Made by a program: the position numbers and the translations under genes
Shown here: positions 1 through 7,532 of the stretch, piece after piece
Numbering within the stretch: position 1 is the first letter of the stretch
Layout: the number at the start of each line of letters is the position of its first letter
Origin: Candidatus Shapirobacteria bacterium
Lineage (GTDB): Bacteria > Patescibacteriota > Microgenomatia > UBA12405
NCBI GenBank assembly: GCA_009885205.1
Contig: VFLE01000064.1
Coordinates: 1-12,893 of the forward strand
Reading direction: 5' to 3'
DNA length: 12,893 nt
Notes under the pieces: generated by a model
What the model saw: only the letters and a program-made list of their open reading frames with translations
Databases searched by the model: none
Told to the model about the DNA's origin: nothing

Positions 1-59
1 AAAATTGCTTGCGTTCCAAACTTTTCTGTTCGTTCAATTAAATCAAATTTATGCAACAT
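1..59 (-). CDS. Probable four-helix-bundle protein (5' end only, cut by window edge)
   Basis: An ATG at 57-59 opens a frame that runs off the left edge after 19 codons, reading MLHKFDLIERTEKFGTQAI. The pattern FDLxERTxKFG at the very start is typical of the small four-helix-bundle proteins also described as 23S rRNA intervening-sequence proteins, which are common in CPR and Bacteroidetes genomes and have no settled biochemical role. No Shine-Dalgarno sequence precedes the ATG. A TAATAT hexamer at 66-71 is spaced so that transcription could begin at the ATG itself. The family call rests on a short N-terminal motif and most of the protein lies outside the window, so it is tentative. The tract of heptamer repeats at 90-134 separates it from the upstream gene. 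Confidence 0.5.
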   Translation of the reverse strand, partial: MLHKFDLIERTEKFGTQAI

Positions 60-89
60 GTAATAATATTAACACTTTCAAAATATTTG

Positions 90-134
90 TTTGAAGTTTG
101 AAGTTTGAAGTTTGAAGTTTGAAGTTTGAAGTTT
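90..134. repeat. Tandem heptamer array (TTTGAAG)6
   Basis: Six perfect copies of TTTGAAG fill 90-131, followed by a partial TTT. The array abuts the stop codon of the Wzy-TPR gene: the TAA read on the minus strand occupies 133-135. The same heptamer recurs at 7508-7532 and twice inside rho (8666-8736 and 8871-8925), always in the same orientation relative to the genes. The even 7-base period with no spacers excludes a CRISPR array. Confidence 0.95.
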
Positions 135-2091
135 ATATCGTCGGCACCGCCGTTGGCACCACCGGAGCTAGTTCTTCCCCCGTCGGAACTATCACTTGAT
201 CATTTTTACCACCTGTAGGCAATGGTTCCGCTGTTTTCAATGTCTCAGCCTTCGGCGCCGTCGCTTCTGTCGAGGCAGCCAATTCCTTCTTCCAAGTCTC
301 CAACTCTCCACTGGCTTTTTCATAATCACCCGAGGTCGTCGGTACCAAGGCTATCGCCTGGGTCAATCTCGCCACCGCAAATTCCAATTTATTTAATTTC
401 TTGGCACTATAAGCCCAGTTATACCAACCATTAGCAAAGTCAGGTTTAGCCGTCACCACTTGTTCAAAAATTCTATCTGCTTCATCAAATTTATTAGCTG
501 CAAATAACAGTCCTCCCAAATCAAGTTTTGAAATCGGATTAGCCGGCTCTAGTACCACTGCTTGTTGATAAGCTTGATAGCTCCAGTCCGCCGCCCCATC
601 CACCACTCCTACCAACTGTCGATAAATAGATGCCAAATTTGTCCAATAACTCGGGTTATTTCCATCCAAGGCAATCGCTGCCTTTCCCTCACGCACCGCC
701 TGTTGCACCAAGGTCGAGGCTTTTTGTTTATTTTCTTCCGTTATATTTTTATCAGTCAACAAGGTACTCGCCAATGCTAAATTTGTCTGTGAGTACGCCC
801 GTCGATAATCCCCCATGTTTGGATTTAATCCAATTGCCTTAATTTGCAAATTATAAGTACTCCCTCCATCATTTTTAGCCGCCGCCACCAAAGATTGCCT
901 CATATAAACATCAGCCATTACAATTTTTGTCAACCAATATCCACTAAATATTGCCCCACCTCCCAATACTAAAACCAACACCCATGGTGCCACATTAAAA
1001 CCATTTTCTCCTATTTTCACAACCAAATTAATTTTTTTGGTCTCCGCTACACCTACCACTACCCAAATTATCATCATCATTCCCACCAAACTTACCGGCA
1101 AAAACAATCCCGCCAACACCATCACCACCAGTATGGGCAAATTCCCTAGTACGGGCGGACCGATGTGTCCGCCCTTTCTCATTCCCATAATAGCTATTAT
1201 CCCCACTATCATTCCCACTACTCCCAATTCTGTCCACAAATTTAAAATTCCATTTGATGAATGCAAAAATCCATTTGCCCAATTTGCCGTCAAATTATAA
1301 CTCTCTGGTCTAAATTTATTAAACGCTTCCGCAAAATTCCCCGCCCCCACTCCCCATATTGGACTTCTTTTAAATGTTTCTACTGCCACCGCCCACGCTG
1401 TCGCCCCATCCAAATTAAACCAACCACTCTTAAATATTTTAAAAATATCCAAGGCCAAAACCAGGGACAAAAACGAAGTTACTACCGCTTCCAAAATATA
1501 GTCACCATCTCTTAGTTTAACCATCAATCTCTTGCCCCATCCCAATATTAAAAATAATAATAACCATGTCTCTGCCACAATTGATCCCATCAACGACCAG
1601 TTGGCATTTATCGACACCAAAGGATTACTTTTTGGCCAGTTTATCGGCAATTTAGCATTTGGGATCAAAAATATTATCACCGATGTTATCGCCACCAACA
1701 CCCCCGCCCCTGTCAACCAATTTAATTGTTTTCTTCTCTCCTCAACACTTGTTGTTTGTAACCACAAAAAGAACCACACCAATCCTGTCGTCAACATCCC
1801 CACTCCGGTGATATCAACCACCGATTTCATTCGTACTCCTGGCATCATCCGATACCAACCAATCCACGCCCATCCCACCACTATCAACATCAACCACCAC
1901 CCCCACGATACCTGCAAACTCTCTTTTTTATTTATCAAAACATCTAAAAGCCAAACCACCAAAGCTCCCAAGGTCAACATCATTATCAAAACATTTTTCC
2001 CCATTCCAAAAGCATCAATTGACACCGGCAAAAACAATATCGGCATCAAAAACATAAATAAGCGGACATAATATTTGCTAAATTCTTTCAT
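133..2091 (-). CDS. Wzy/O-antigen-ligase-like membrane protein with C-terminal TPR repeats
   Basis: A 652-residue protein. About the first 400 residues are a polytopic membrane region with roughly ten hydrophobic segments. It contains the Wzy_C-type signature RSPIWGVGAGNF followed by NWANGFLHSSNGILNLW and TELGVVG, the conserved loop region of O-antigen ligases and polymerases. Residues of about 420-600 form TPR-like helical repeats (for example NPSYWTNLASIYRQL and FANGWYNWAYSAKKLNK), and the tail is rich in Pro, Thr and Glu. The fold implies polymerisation or transfer of a lipid-linked surface glycan to an acceptor, with the TPR part binding a partner; this is inferred from the family. No glycosyltransferase genes are adjacent. 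A 22-base hairpin at 1153-1174 is translated as residues 306-313 within GGHIGPP. The ATG at 2091 starts directly before a hydrophobic helix and has no Shine-Dalgarno sequence. Confidence 0.8.
   Translation of the reverse strand: MKEFSKYYVRLFMFLMPILFLPVSIDAFGMGKNVLIMMLTLGALVVWLLDVLINKKESLQVSWGWWLMLIVVGWAWIGWYRMMPGVRMKSVVDITGVGMLTTGLVWFFLWLQTTSVEERRKQLNWLTGAGVLVAITSVIIFLIPNAKLPINWPKSNPLVSINANWSLMGSIVAETWLLLFLILGWGKRLMVKLRDGDYILEAVVTSFLSLVLALDIFKIFKSGWFNLDGATAWAVAVETFKRSPIWGVGAGNFAEAFNKFRPESYNLTANWANGFLHSSNGILNLWTELGVVGMIVGIIAIMGMRKGGHIGPPVLGNLPILVVMVLAGLFLPVSLVGMMMIIWVVVGVAETKKINLVVKIGENGFNVAPWVLVLVLGGGAIFSGYWLTKIVMADVYMRQSLVAAAKNDGGSTYNLQIKAIGLNPNMGDYRRAYSQTNLALASTLLTDKNITEENKQKASTLVQQAVREGKAAIALDGNNPSYWTNLASIYRQLVGVVDGAADWSYQAYQQAVVLEPANPISKLDLGGLLFAANKFDEADRIFEQVVTAKPDFANGWYNWAYSAKKLNKLEFAVARLTQAIALVPTTSGDYEKASGELETWKKELAASTEATAPKAETLKTAEPLPTGGKNDQVIVPTGEELAPVVPTAVPTI
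1153..1174. repeat. Perfect 8-bp-stem hairpin inside the Wzy-TPR coding sequence
   Basis: GGGCGGAC (1153-1160) and GTCCGCCC (1167-1174) are exact reverse complements around a 6-base loop, CGATGT. The block is much more GC-rich than its surroundings and is translated as GGHIGPP in a hydrophilic loop between two hydrophobic helices (before it IAIMGM, after it LGNLPILVV). This fits a short dispersed palindromic element that has become protein-coding. Confidence 0.7.
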
Positions 2092-2167
2092 ATATTTAGA
2101 CTACCAAAAAAGTCCCACCTCTCACAACCCCCAACTACTATCTATTACCGCAGATTAATTTAACACC

Positions 2168-3433
2168 TTATTTATCTAACATAAAAGTAATCAAAGGCAA
2201 AATCCTCTTATCTTTTTGGCCAGACTGATTATACAATGACAGCAAAATCTGCTTTGCTTCCCCAAATTCGCTCTTAGCTTCATCCAAGGAAATTAACTCT
2301 CTTTGCAACACCTCCAAATCATCAACTGTTTGAGTCACATTAATCAATTTTTCCACTTTATTCTTATCAAAAGTTAAAAAATCAACCTCTGTTTTGTTTT
2401 TCCAATAATAAATTTGACCTTCATCTCGTTGCAGTTTTTGGTATACCAAATTCTCCAACAATCGTCCCTTATTTTCTGAAAAGTTAAACCCAACCACATT
2501 AGATAACCCAGTATCTACACTAAAAACTTTATCTGGGTTATAAATTTGTTTCTTAACCGAATAAGAAAATCGGGGGGTGCGAGAAATAATAAATGATTCC
2601 TCTAAAAAATTTAGGTAACGACCAATATTTTCATTAGATATTTTTAAAGTTTTTTCCAAAGCATAACTCGAAATTTGGTTGCCAACATTGGACAACACAT
2701 AGCGTGCAATATTTTTTAATTCCGCCTTATTTTTAATATCATTTTTCAAAATTATATCTTTCTCAATAATCGTCTCATAATATGAAATCAAAATAGAATG
2801 TTTATTTGTCTCATTTTCTTCCAAAACCACTCGGGGAAAACCACCAAATTGGAGATATTCATCAAAATACTTGTTTATTTCTGGTGAGTTTTGAGCTACT
2901 TTCTTAAAGTTTAGGAATTCATCAAAATCCAAAGGTGAGACATTAAAATTTATTATTCGGCCACTTAATAACTGCGATAAATCAGAATTAAAAGTTCTGG
3001 AAGTTGATCCTGTTACAAAAATTTTAATATTTTTTTGTTGATCATAAATCGTTCTACAAAATTTTTCCCAGTCATCTACATTTTGAACTTCATCTAAAAA
3101 CAAATATATCTTACCTTTGGGCTTAAATTTCTTAGTATATTCTTCTAATATTTCAAACAAATTTATAGCCTTAAGATTCTCTCCTAAACGGGGGTCTTCA
3201 AAATTAACATATAGACAGTTTTCATAAGGAACTCTTTTTGTTAAATGTATTTTTTGAATTAATTGTAATAAAATCGTCGACTTTCCACATCTCCTTACCC
3301 CACCAACAGAAATAATCTCCGGCATCGAGACTAATCTTCCCAGAGAAACTAAATACTTTTCCCTCACCACTCCTACGTTAGTTTTACGACTACCCCAAAA
3401 ATTCCAATCAGCCAGTATATCAATATAGTTCAT
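2168..3433 (-). CDS. AAA_14/DUF4143 ATPase (first of two)
   Basis: A 421-residue P-loop ATPase of the AAA_14-DUF4143 family, abundant in archaea and CPR bacteria and of unproven function. Walker A is GVRRCGKS at residues 45-52. Walker B is IYLFLDEVQ with D114-E115. A sensor-like VTGSTSR follows at about 140-146. A winged-helix-like segment lies near 240-280. The C-terminal DUF4143 region has ENLVYQKL (E327) and KTEVDFL (E349, D351), resembling the core of a PD-(D/E)XK nuclease fold, but no clear ExK follows, so nuclease activity is doubtful. It has little visible similarity to the other DUF4143 protein beyond the motifs, so it is not a recent duplicate. The ATG at 3433 has no Shine-Dalgarno sequence. 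The gene lies 63 bases after secreted protein A. Confidence 0.85.
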   Translation of the reverse strand: MNYIDILADWNFWGSRKTNVGVVREKYLVSLGRLVSMPEIISVGGVRRCGKSTILLQLIQKIHLTKRVPYENCLYVNFEDPRLGENLKAINLFEILEEYTKKFKPKGKIYLFLDEVQNVDDWEKFCRTIYDQQKNIKIFVTGSTSRTFNSDLSQLLSGRIINFNVSPLDFDEFLNFKKVAQNSPEINKYFDEYLQFGGFPRVVLEENETNKHSILISYYETIIEKDIILKNDIKNKAELKNIARYVLSNVGNQISSYALEKTLKISNENIGRYLNFLEESFIISRTPRFSYSVKKQIYNPDKVFSVDTGLSNVVGFNFSENKGRLLENLVYQKLQRDEGQIYYWKNKTEVDFLTFDKNKVEKLINVTQTVDDLEVLQRELISLDEAKSEFGEAKQILLSLYNQSGQKDKRILPLITFMLDK

Positions 3434-3439
3434 AAAATC

Positions 3440-3500
3440 ATTATATATCTAAACAGTATTAAGATATATCTATATTATCCCAATAATATCTAAATGTCAA
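3440..3500 (-). promoter_or_regulatory. Promoter region of the first DUF4143 ATPase, with inverted repeat
   Basis: Two alternatives can be seen. A consensus -35 box TTGACA (3495-3500) overlaps the TGA stop of secreted protein A, with TAATAT (3472-3477) 17 bases downstream, giving a leader of about 32 bases. Alternatively a perfect TATAAT (3440-3445) is placed so that transcription would begin at the ATG, but its -35 is poor. A perfect 8-bp inverted repeat, ATATATCT (3443-3450) and AGATATAT (3462-3469), overlaps the TATAAT and could be an operator, although its AT-rich composition makes chance plausible. Confidence 0.5.
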
Positions 3501-5194
3501 TTAGATGTCAAATACGCCCTTTTCCACACCCCAAAATCAGCCAAAGTCATTGTCGGTGGTACTGCCAAATACTTCCCTTTCCATATTCCAAAATCCGCCA
3601 AATTTACCACTCCATTTCCATCATAATCACCTGATATTTTTATGGAAGTTGGTTTTGGAGGAGCGGTGGGTTGGGGTATATTTACGGTTGGTAAAGGTGG
3701 TTGGGTTGGGACTACGGTAGGCACTGCTATTGGAGCCACTATTTGAATTCCATTGGCTACTGCCAGTTCAAGAATTCTTTGTCGTATCGACTTTCCATTA
3801 ATCACCGCATTATATTTATATGGGAAAATATATAAAGTAATATTTTTATTCATTCCCGGATATATATTAAAAAATCCTATTGGTCCAATATAAGAACCGG
3901 TATCCGCCATTTTTTTCATAGTAACTTGTTTTACTTCCGGACTAAAACTAGCAATCGTTACACATTTGCTACTATCTTGATTGCACACTCCCATCCAATA
4001 TTCCTTACTCCTATCATATGGCTGTGCCCCTTGATTATAACTTGGAAAAGCCAAGGTTCTATCCCCCACATCTAAAGCAACATCAGTGACGGGACTATTT
4101 AAATTCCCCGGACTATTTCCATTATAAAATTGATATGTTTTATCTACCCCAGCATTGGTAAAAAACGCCGGAATTTCTTGGCCGTGTTCGCTTAGCGTAT
4201 ATGGACCACTATAGGTAATTTTATAATCAACTTTAGCGTAAACATCAACCAAACTAACTTTTTGATTAATAACCATTCCATTAAAACTGGTCGATTTAGA
4301 ATAATTAGCTGGATTATTGAGTGTTGTTTCCCAACAATTGGCTCCACAACTTGCCGAATAACTAACATCATTTGAAGCATGTTCCCAAGCACAACCTATT
4401 GCCTGCGCTTGAATTGGATTAAACGGCCAACCAGCATCAACTCCATTACAAGTCCTCACACTCGAACAATTGGCAACGTGATCACCATTGGCTGCCCCCC
4501 GAGGGGCACAAGCCTTGCCTCCGTTGGCATTTTGACATTCGGCTTGTGAATTATATTTAGTACAAATACTTCCATCCGACACAAAATAATAACCACCATT
4601 ACCCTTGGTCAAATCATATCCATACAGTGAAATTTGTACCGCCGACCCACCATGTTCTTCAATCAAATTAAAACTTCTATCGTTTGAATAAAGTTGAGAA
4701 ATAAGTCCGCCGTACGAATTATTAATTCCAATTCGGATATGTTGGTTCCACAAATAAGTCGTATCTCTCTGTCTGTTGACCCAATAATTATTGTTGTTGC
4801 GACACCATTCATTTTCATCTGCCACCAATCCATTACAGCCAGTATTAATATACTTCACATTTAACAACGTGTTTTGCCCATCTGCCCCATTATTACTATT
4901 TACTCCAATGGCATACACTTCGACTTTGTGGTTGCCATATCCTAATGGTGCATATTTATAAGAAAATCCATGAACCCCAACTCCTACCTCCCTTGGTATA
5001 TTTGCCAAAACATCCTCCAGTAGTTTTCCGTCAACATATATGTGAACCGGTATTGGACCATCAAGATCGCTATCCAAAGCCCAACCATAAATTACCCCAT
5101 TGTCCACACTATCCACATTACCCACCGGCGCCACCGCTTTTACCCCACTCACCATCACCAAAAATAAAAATAAAAATAAAAAAACTTTCTTCAC
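3497..5194 (-). CDS. Secreted cysteine-rich protein A with C-terminal dockerin-like module
   Basis: A 565-residue exported protein. Residues 1-20 form a signal peptide (MKK, a Phe/Leu-rich core, then SGVKA as cleavage site). Residues of about 23-112 contain GVIYGWALD, VHIYVDG and HGFSYKY, a beta-rich domain seen in bacterial surface proteins. The middle (about 113-490) has many cysteines, implying disulfides, and a segment GGLISQLYSNDRSFNLIEEH that could belong to a lyase or mutarotase-like beta-sandwich; no catalytic site is recognisable, so I give no enzyme name. A Pro/Thr linker follows, then a dockerin-like module at 522-565 (GDYDGNGVVNLADFG, then TMTLADFGVWKRAYL). The start codon is GTG; no ATG lies between it and the signal peptide core, and upstream in-frame extension is not supported. 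TATACT at 5200-5205 would give an almost leaderless transcript. Confidence 0.8.
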   Translation of the reverse strand: MKKVFLFLFLFLVMVSGVKAVAPVGNVDSVDNGVIYGWALDSDLDGPIPVHIYVDGKLLEDVLANIPREVGVGVHGFSYKYAPLGYGNHKVEVYAIGVNSNNGADGQNTLLNVKYINTGCNGLVADENEWCRNNNNYWVNRQRDTTYLWNQHIRIGINNSYGGLISQLYSNDRSFNLIEEHGGSAVQISLYGYDLTKGNGGYYFVSDGSICTKYNSQAECQNANGGKACAPRGAANGDHVANCSSVRTCNGVDAGWPFNPIQAQAIGCAWEHASNDVSYSASCGANCWETTLNNPANYSKSTSFNGMVINQKVSLVDVYAKVDYKITYSGPYTLSEHGQEIPAFFTNAGVDKTYQFYNGNSPGNLNSPVTDVALDVGDRTLAFPSYNQGAQPYDRSKEYWMGVCNQDSSKCVTIASFSPEVKQVTMKKMADTGSYIGPIGFFNIYPGMNKNITLYIFPYKYNAVINGKSIRQRILELAVANGIQIVAPIAVPTVVPTQPPLPTVNIPQPTAPPKPTSIKISGDYDGNGVVNLADFGIWKGKYLAVPPTMTLADFGVWKRAYLTSN

Positions 5195-5199
5195 AATTC

Positions 5200-5205
5200 A
5201 GTATA
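5200..5205 (-). promoter_or_regulatory. Candidate -10 box of secreted protein A
   Basis: TATACT lies five bases before the GTG start, so the expected transcription start coincides with the start codon. No convincing -35 box lies at the usual distance, so this rests on the hexamer and its position, which matches that of other promoters in the window. Confidence 0.35.
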
Positions 5206-5215
5206 CATTTTATTT

Positions 5216-6367
5216 TCAAAAAAGATTTGACAACTTTTCGTAATAATTTCTAATATTTATAATTTCTGACTTATTTTCTAAAGGAAATATGTCTTGAGAC
5301 TTACCCTTATTGGATTTAATTTCCACTGTCGTATAATTTTTCTTATAATCTTCGATTATCAAATCAATTTCCTTACCACCATATTCACGATAAAAATAAA
5401 AGTTTACCTTGGCATTGGTCAACCGACGAATTTTTAGAAATTCGATAATTATAAAATTTTCAAATACCCCACCTTTATCCGGTCTTAATTCTAAATCTCG
5501 AAAATCTTTGACCAACATATTGCGAATACCCAAATCATAAAAGTATAATTTCCGATTCTCTGATACTGCTTTTCTCAGATTAGTTTTAAATGATGGTAGT
5601 GGGATTAAAATATAATTTTTTATAAAAATTTCAATATAATCGCTGACGGTTGAATGGCTAGCACCCAATGAGGTCGCTATTTCTCGAGTAGACACCTCTG
5701 ACCCTATTTGTAGGGCAATTTTAGTAAGTATGTCTTTGGCTAATTTCAAATTTTTTAATTCATAAATGTTTACCACATCTTTCAAGACATAGCTATCGAT
5801 TATTATTTGTAACGAATTGATTTTCTCTTCTTCTGTTAAATTACTTTTTGTGTATATTTCTGGATAGGCTCCAAATATTTGTAAATTGTTGGCCAGTTGT
5901 TTTTTAAAGGCGATTTCTTCGTCCGGAACTGGTTTTTGATTGTCAAAAATTTCGTTAACAGAAAGTGGCAGGCAGTATATTTCATTGTATCTGCCAGCCA
6001 GAGAATCAAAATCTTTACTTTTTTGACGAAGTTCACTGCTACCAGTCGCGATTATTTTTACTTTGTATTTATCGTGCAGGATTTTTAGTGAGACGGTCGA
6101 CTCGGGATAACTTTGGACTTCATCAATTAAAATAATTTTTTTATCTTCAACAAGCTTGGAAAGAACATCATCTCGAGGTACAAATTTTTCTCTATCTGAT
6201 TCCGAATCGAAATTAAATACTTTTAATCCAAGTTTTTCTGCCAGATTTTCCAAAATAGTAGTTTTTCCGGAACGTCTTGGCCCCCAGATAAACAGTATCT
6301 TTTTATCTTCACCGGTTAAGTATTTATCGATATCTAACTCAATAAATCGCTTAAATGTAATAGTCAT
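5216..6367 (-). CDS. AAA_14/DUF4143 ATPase (second of two)
   Basis: A 383-residue protein counted from the ATG at 6367. Walker A is GPRRSGKT (residues 29-36) and Walker B is IILIDEVQ with D82-E83; a sensor-like ATGSSE follows at about 108. A winged-helix-like segment (VSTREIATSLGASHSTVSDY) lies at 225-244. The C-terminal region keeps an apparently complete PD-(D/E)XK-like set: FEN (E304), KEIDLII (D335) and VEIKSNK (E349, K351). A nuclease or DNA-handling role is therefore more plausible here than in its relative at 2168. Longer starts exist (TTG at 6409, ATG at 6376), but 6409 lies upstream of the -35 box and 6376 lies inside the -10 box, so 6367 is chosen. The gene ends 21 bases before secreted protein A. 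It could belong to a defence or addiction function, but this family lacks an established role. Confidence 0.85.
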   Translation of the reverse strand: MTITFKRFIELDIDKYLTGEDKKILFIWGPRRSGKTTILENLAEKLGLKVFNFDSESDREKFVPRDDVLSKLVEDKKIILIDEVQSYPESTVSLKILHDKYKVKIIATGSSELRQKSKDFDSLAGRYNEIYCLPLSVNEIFDNQKPVPDEEIAFKKQLANNLQIFGAYPEIYTKSNLTEEEKINSLQIIIDSYVLKDVVNIYELKNLKLAKDILTKIALQIGSEVSTREIATSLGASHSTVSDYIEIFIKNYILIPLPSFKTNLRKAVSENRKLYFYDLGIRNMLVKDFRDLELRPDKGGVFENFIIIEFLKIRRLTNAKVNFYFYREYGGKEIDLIIEDYKKNYTTVEIKSNKGKSQDIFPLENKSEIINIRNYYEKLSNLF

Positions 6368-6374
6368 AAGATAC

Positions 6375-6402
6375 ATTTTACTATTAAATTGTGTTTTGTC
6401 AA
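6375..6402 (-). promoter_or_regulatory. Promoter of the second DUF4143 ATPase (leaderless)
   Basis: Consensus -35 TTGACA (6397-6402), a 16-base spacer and -10 TAAAAT (6375-6380, five of six consensus). Transcription is expected at about 6367-6368, exactly at the chosen ATG, so the mRNA would have no 5' leader. The promoter lies in the 49-base gap after the M23 peptidase gene. Confidence 0.7.
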
Positions 6403-6416
6403 GCTCCAAATTAGTA

Positions 6417-7505
6417 CTATTTCAACACACTCAACGGATCCACATTCCCCTTCGCCGTTTTTATTTCAAAATGCAAGTGTGGCCCCGTCGACCGCCCCGT
6501 CGAACCCAAAATTCCCAGTTTTTGTCCCTGATTTACTCTCTCTCCCGGCTTAACTACAATTGATTTGTTTAACATATGTCCGTACAGCGTTTGATAGCCA
6601 TTACCATGGTCAATAATTACATAATTTCCATAACCACCTCCGTTCCACCCGGCCGTAACCACCGTCCCCCCTTGAGCCGCCACCACATTTGGTGACTCGC
6701 GTGAAGCAATATCAACTGCTCGGTGGTACCAAGAATATCTTTGGGAAATCCGTCCCGCTGTCGGCCACATAAAGTTACCCTCACCCACCACTCCTGGTAT
6801 TGGTGCCACCGATTTTGCAGTATATCTATTAGTATCAATAATTAACTCTCTAGGTTTAATCGCATCAGGAATCATCAATTCTTGTCCCGCCGAAATTGCA
6901 AATGTTTCATCATTATTAAAAGTATTAAAAGGATAATCGATAATATTTTGAGCATCAATTCCATAATATTTGGCAATACTATAAATTGTTTCTCCCCGAG
7001 CTACTTTGTGACGTATCCCTGTTATTGGTAATATTTTCAGTATTTGTTTTGGTTTAATCGCATCCACTGATTTCAAATTATTTTCCCAAACTATCGTATC
7101 AATCCCTATCCCAAACTTTACCGCAATACTTGACACCGTATCACCCTCTACCACCCGATATTCGGTCACTTCCCCTTTTGGCAAGTCCGAAATTAATGTC
7201 TCCGCCCCCCCTATTCCATCAGTCGCCAATAAATAATTACTTCCACTATTTTCCCCACTTCCTCTTTTTTCAATCAATGTCTCCAGTTGGCCCGAAAAAC
7301 TAATGGTAATAAAAGCCAAAATCGCCATCGCTCCTGATACAAAAGTGTGGGAAAATCTCCCCCGTTGTCGGTACATCAATTTAGTTACCACACCTTTAAT
7401 CACCCCTGTCCACCCCAAAAAAATTGTGACAATTTCTCCCCCAAACACCCCCTGCAACTTAAAAAACTTTTTTATTAATTCAATTTCCTCTTTTATATTT
7501 CCCAT
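6417..7505 (-). CDS. Membrane-anchored LysM and M23 family metallopeptidase
   Basis: A 362-residue cell-wall protein. A single hydrophobic anchor lies at about residues 52-72. Two LysM domains follow: about 113-160 (EYRVVEGDTVSSIAVKFGI) and 164-215 (IRHKVARGETIYSIAKYYGI), which bind peptidoglycan glycan. An M23 peptidase domain fills about 245-362. The zinc ligands are visible: H261 and D265 in HRAVD (the usual HxGxD with Ala for Gly), and H345 in GPHLHFE, with the active-site H310 in LYGH. A complete set of ligands argues for an active peptidoglycan endopeptidase rather than a degenerate activator. The gene follows rho after only 26 bases, which are almost entirely heptamer repeat, and no separate promoter or Shine-Dalgarno sequence is seen; co-transcription with rho is likely. 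Confidence 0.9.
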   Translation of the reverse strand: MGNIKEEIELIKKFFKLQGVFGGEIVTIFLGWTGVIKGVVTKLMYRQRGRFSHTFVSGAMAILAFITISFSGQLETLIEKRGSGENSGSNYLLATDGIGGAETLISDLPKGEVTEYRVVEGDTVSSIAVKFGIGIDTIVWENNLKSVDAIKPKQILKILPITGIRHKVARGETIYSIAKYYGIDAQNIIDYPFNTFNNDETFAISAGQELMIPDAIKPRELIIDTNRYTAKSVAPIPGVVGEGNFMWPTAGRISQRYSWYHRAVDIASRESPNVVAAQGGTVVTAGWNGGGYGNYVIIDHGNGYQTLYGHMLNKSIVVKPGERVNQGQKLGILGSTGRSTGPHLHFEIKTAKGNVDPLSVLK

Positions 7506-7507
7506 TT

Positions 7508-7532
7508 TTTGAAGTTTGAAGTTTGATGTTTT
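7508..7532. repeat. Heptamer repeats filling the rho to M23 gap
   Basis: TTTGAAG, TTTGAAG, TTTGATG and TTTT run in tandem from 7508 to 7532. They occupy nearly all of the 26 bases between the two genes and reach the rho stop codon (7532-7534). This is the same heptamer as at 90-134, with one A-to-T variant. Confidence 0.9.

Noticed and set aside
90..134. Possible CRISPR array
   Set aside because: The repeat unit is seven bases with no spacers; it is a simple tandem array.
196..2071. Open frames on the plus strand opposite the Wzy-TPR gene, up to 179 codons
   Set aside because: They mirror the real gene, are low in complexity with no family motif, and have no promoter; the minus-strand product has membrane and TPR features.
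2092..2167. Promoter or terminator between the first DUF4143 ATPase and the Wzy-TPR gene
   Set aside because: No hairpin with a T run and no convincing -35/-10 pair; the genes may be co-transcribed.
4493..4508. Small hairpin TGCCCC-CCGA-GGGGCA in secreted gene A
   Set aside because: Only six base pairs, and no link to the other repeat families; chance is adequate.
6368..6409. Longer N-terminus for the second DUF4143 ATPase (TTG at 6409 or ATG at 6376)
   Set aside because: The TTG precedes the -35 box and the ATG lies in the -10 box, so neither would be in the mRNA.
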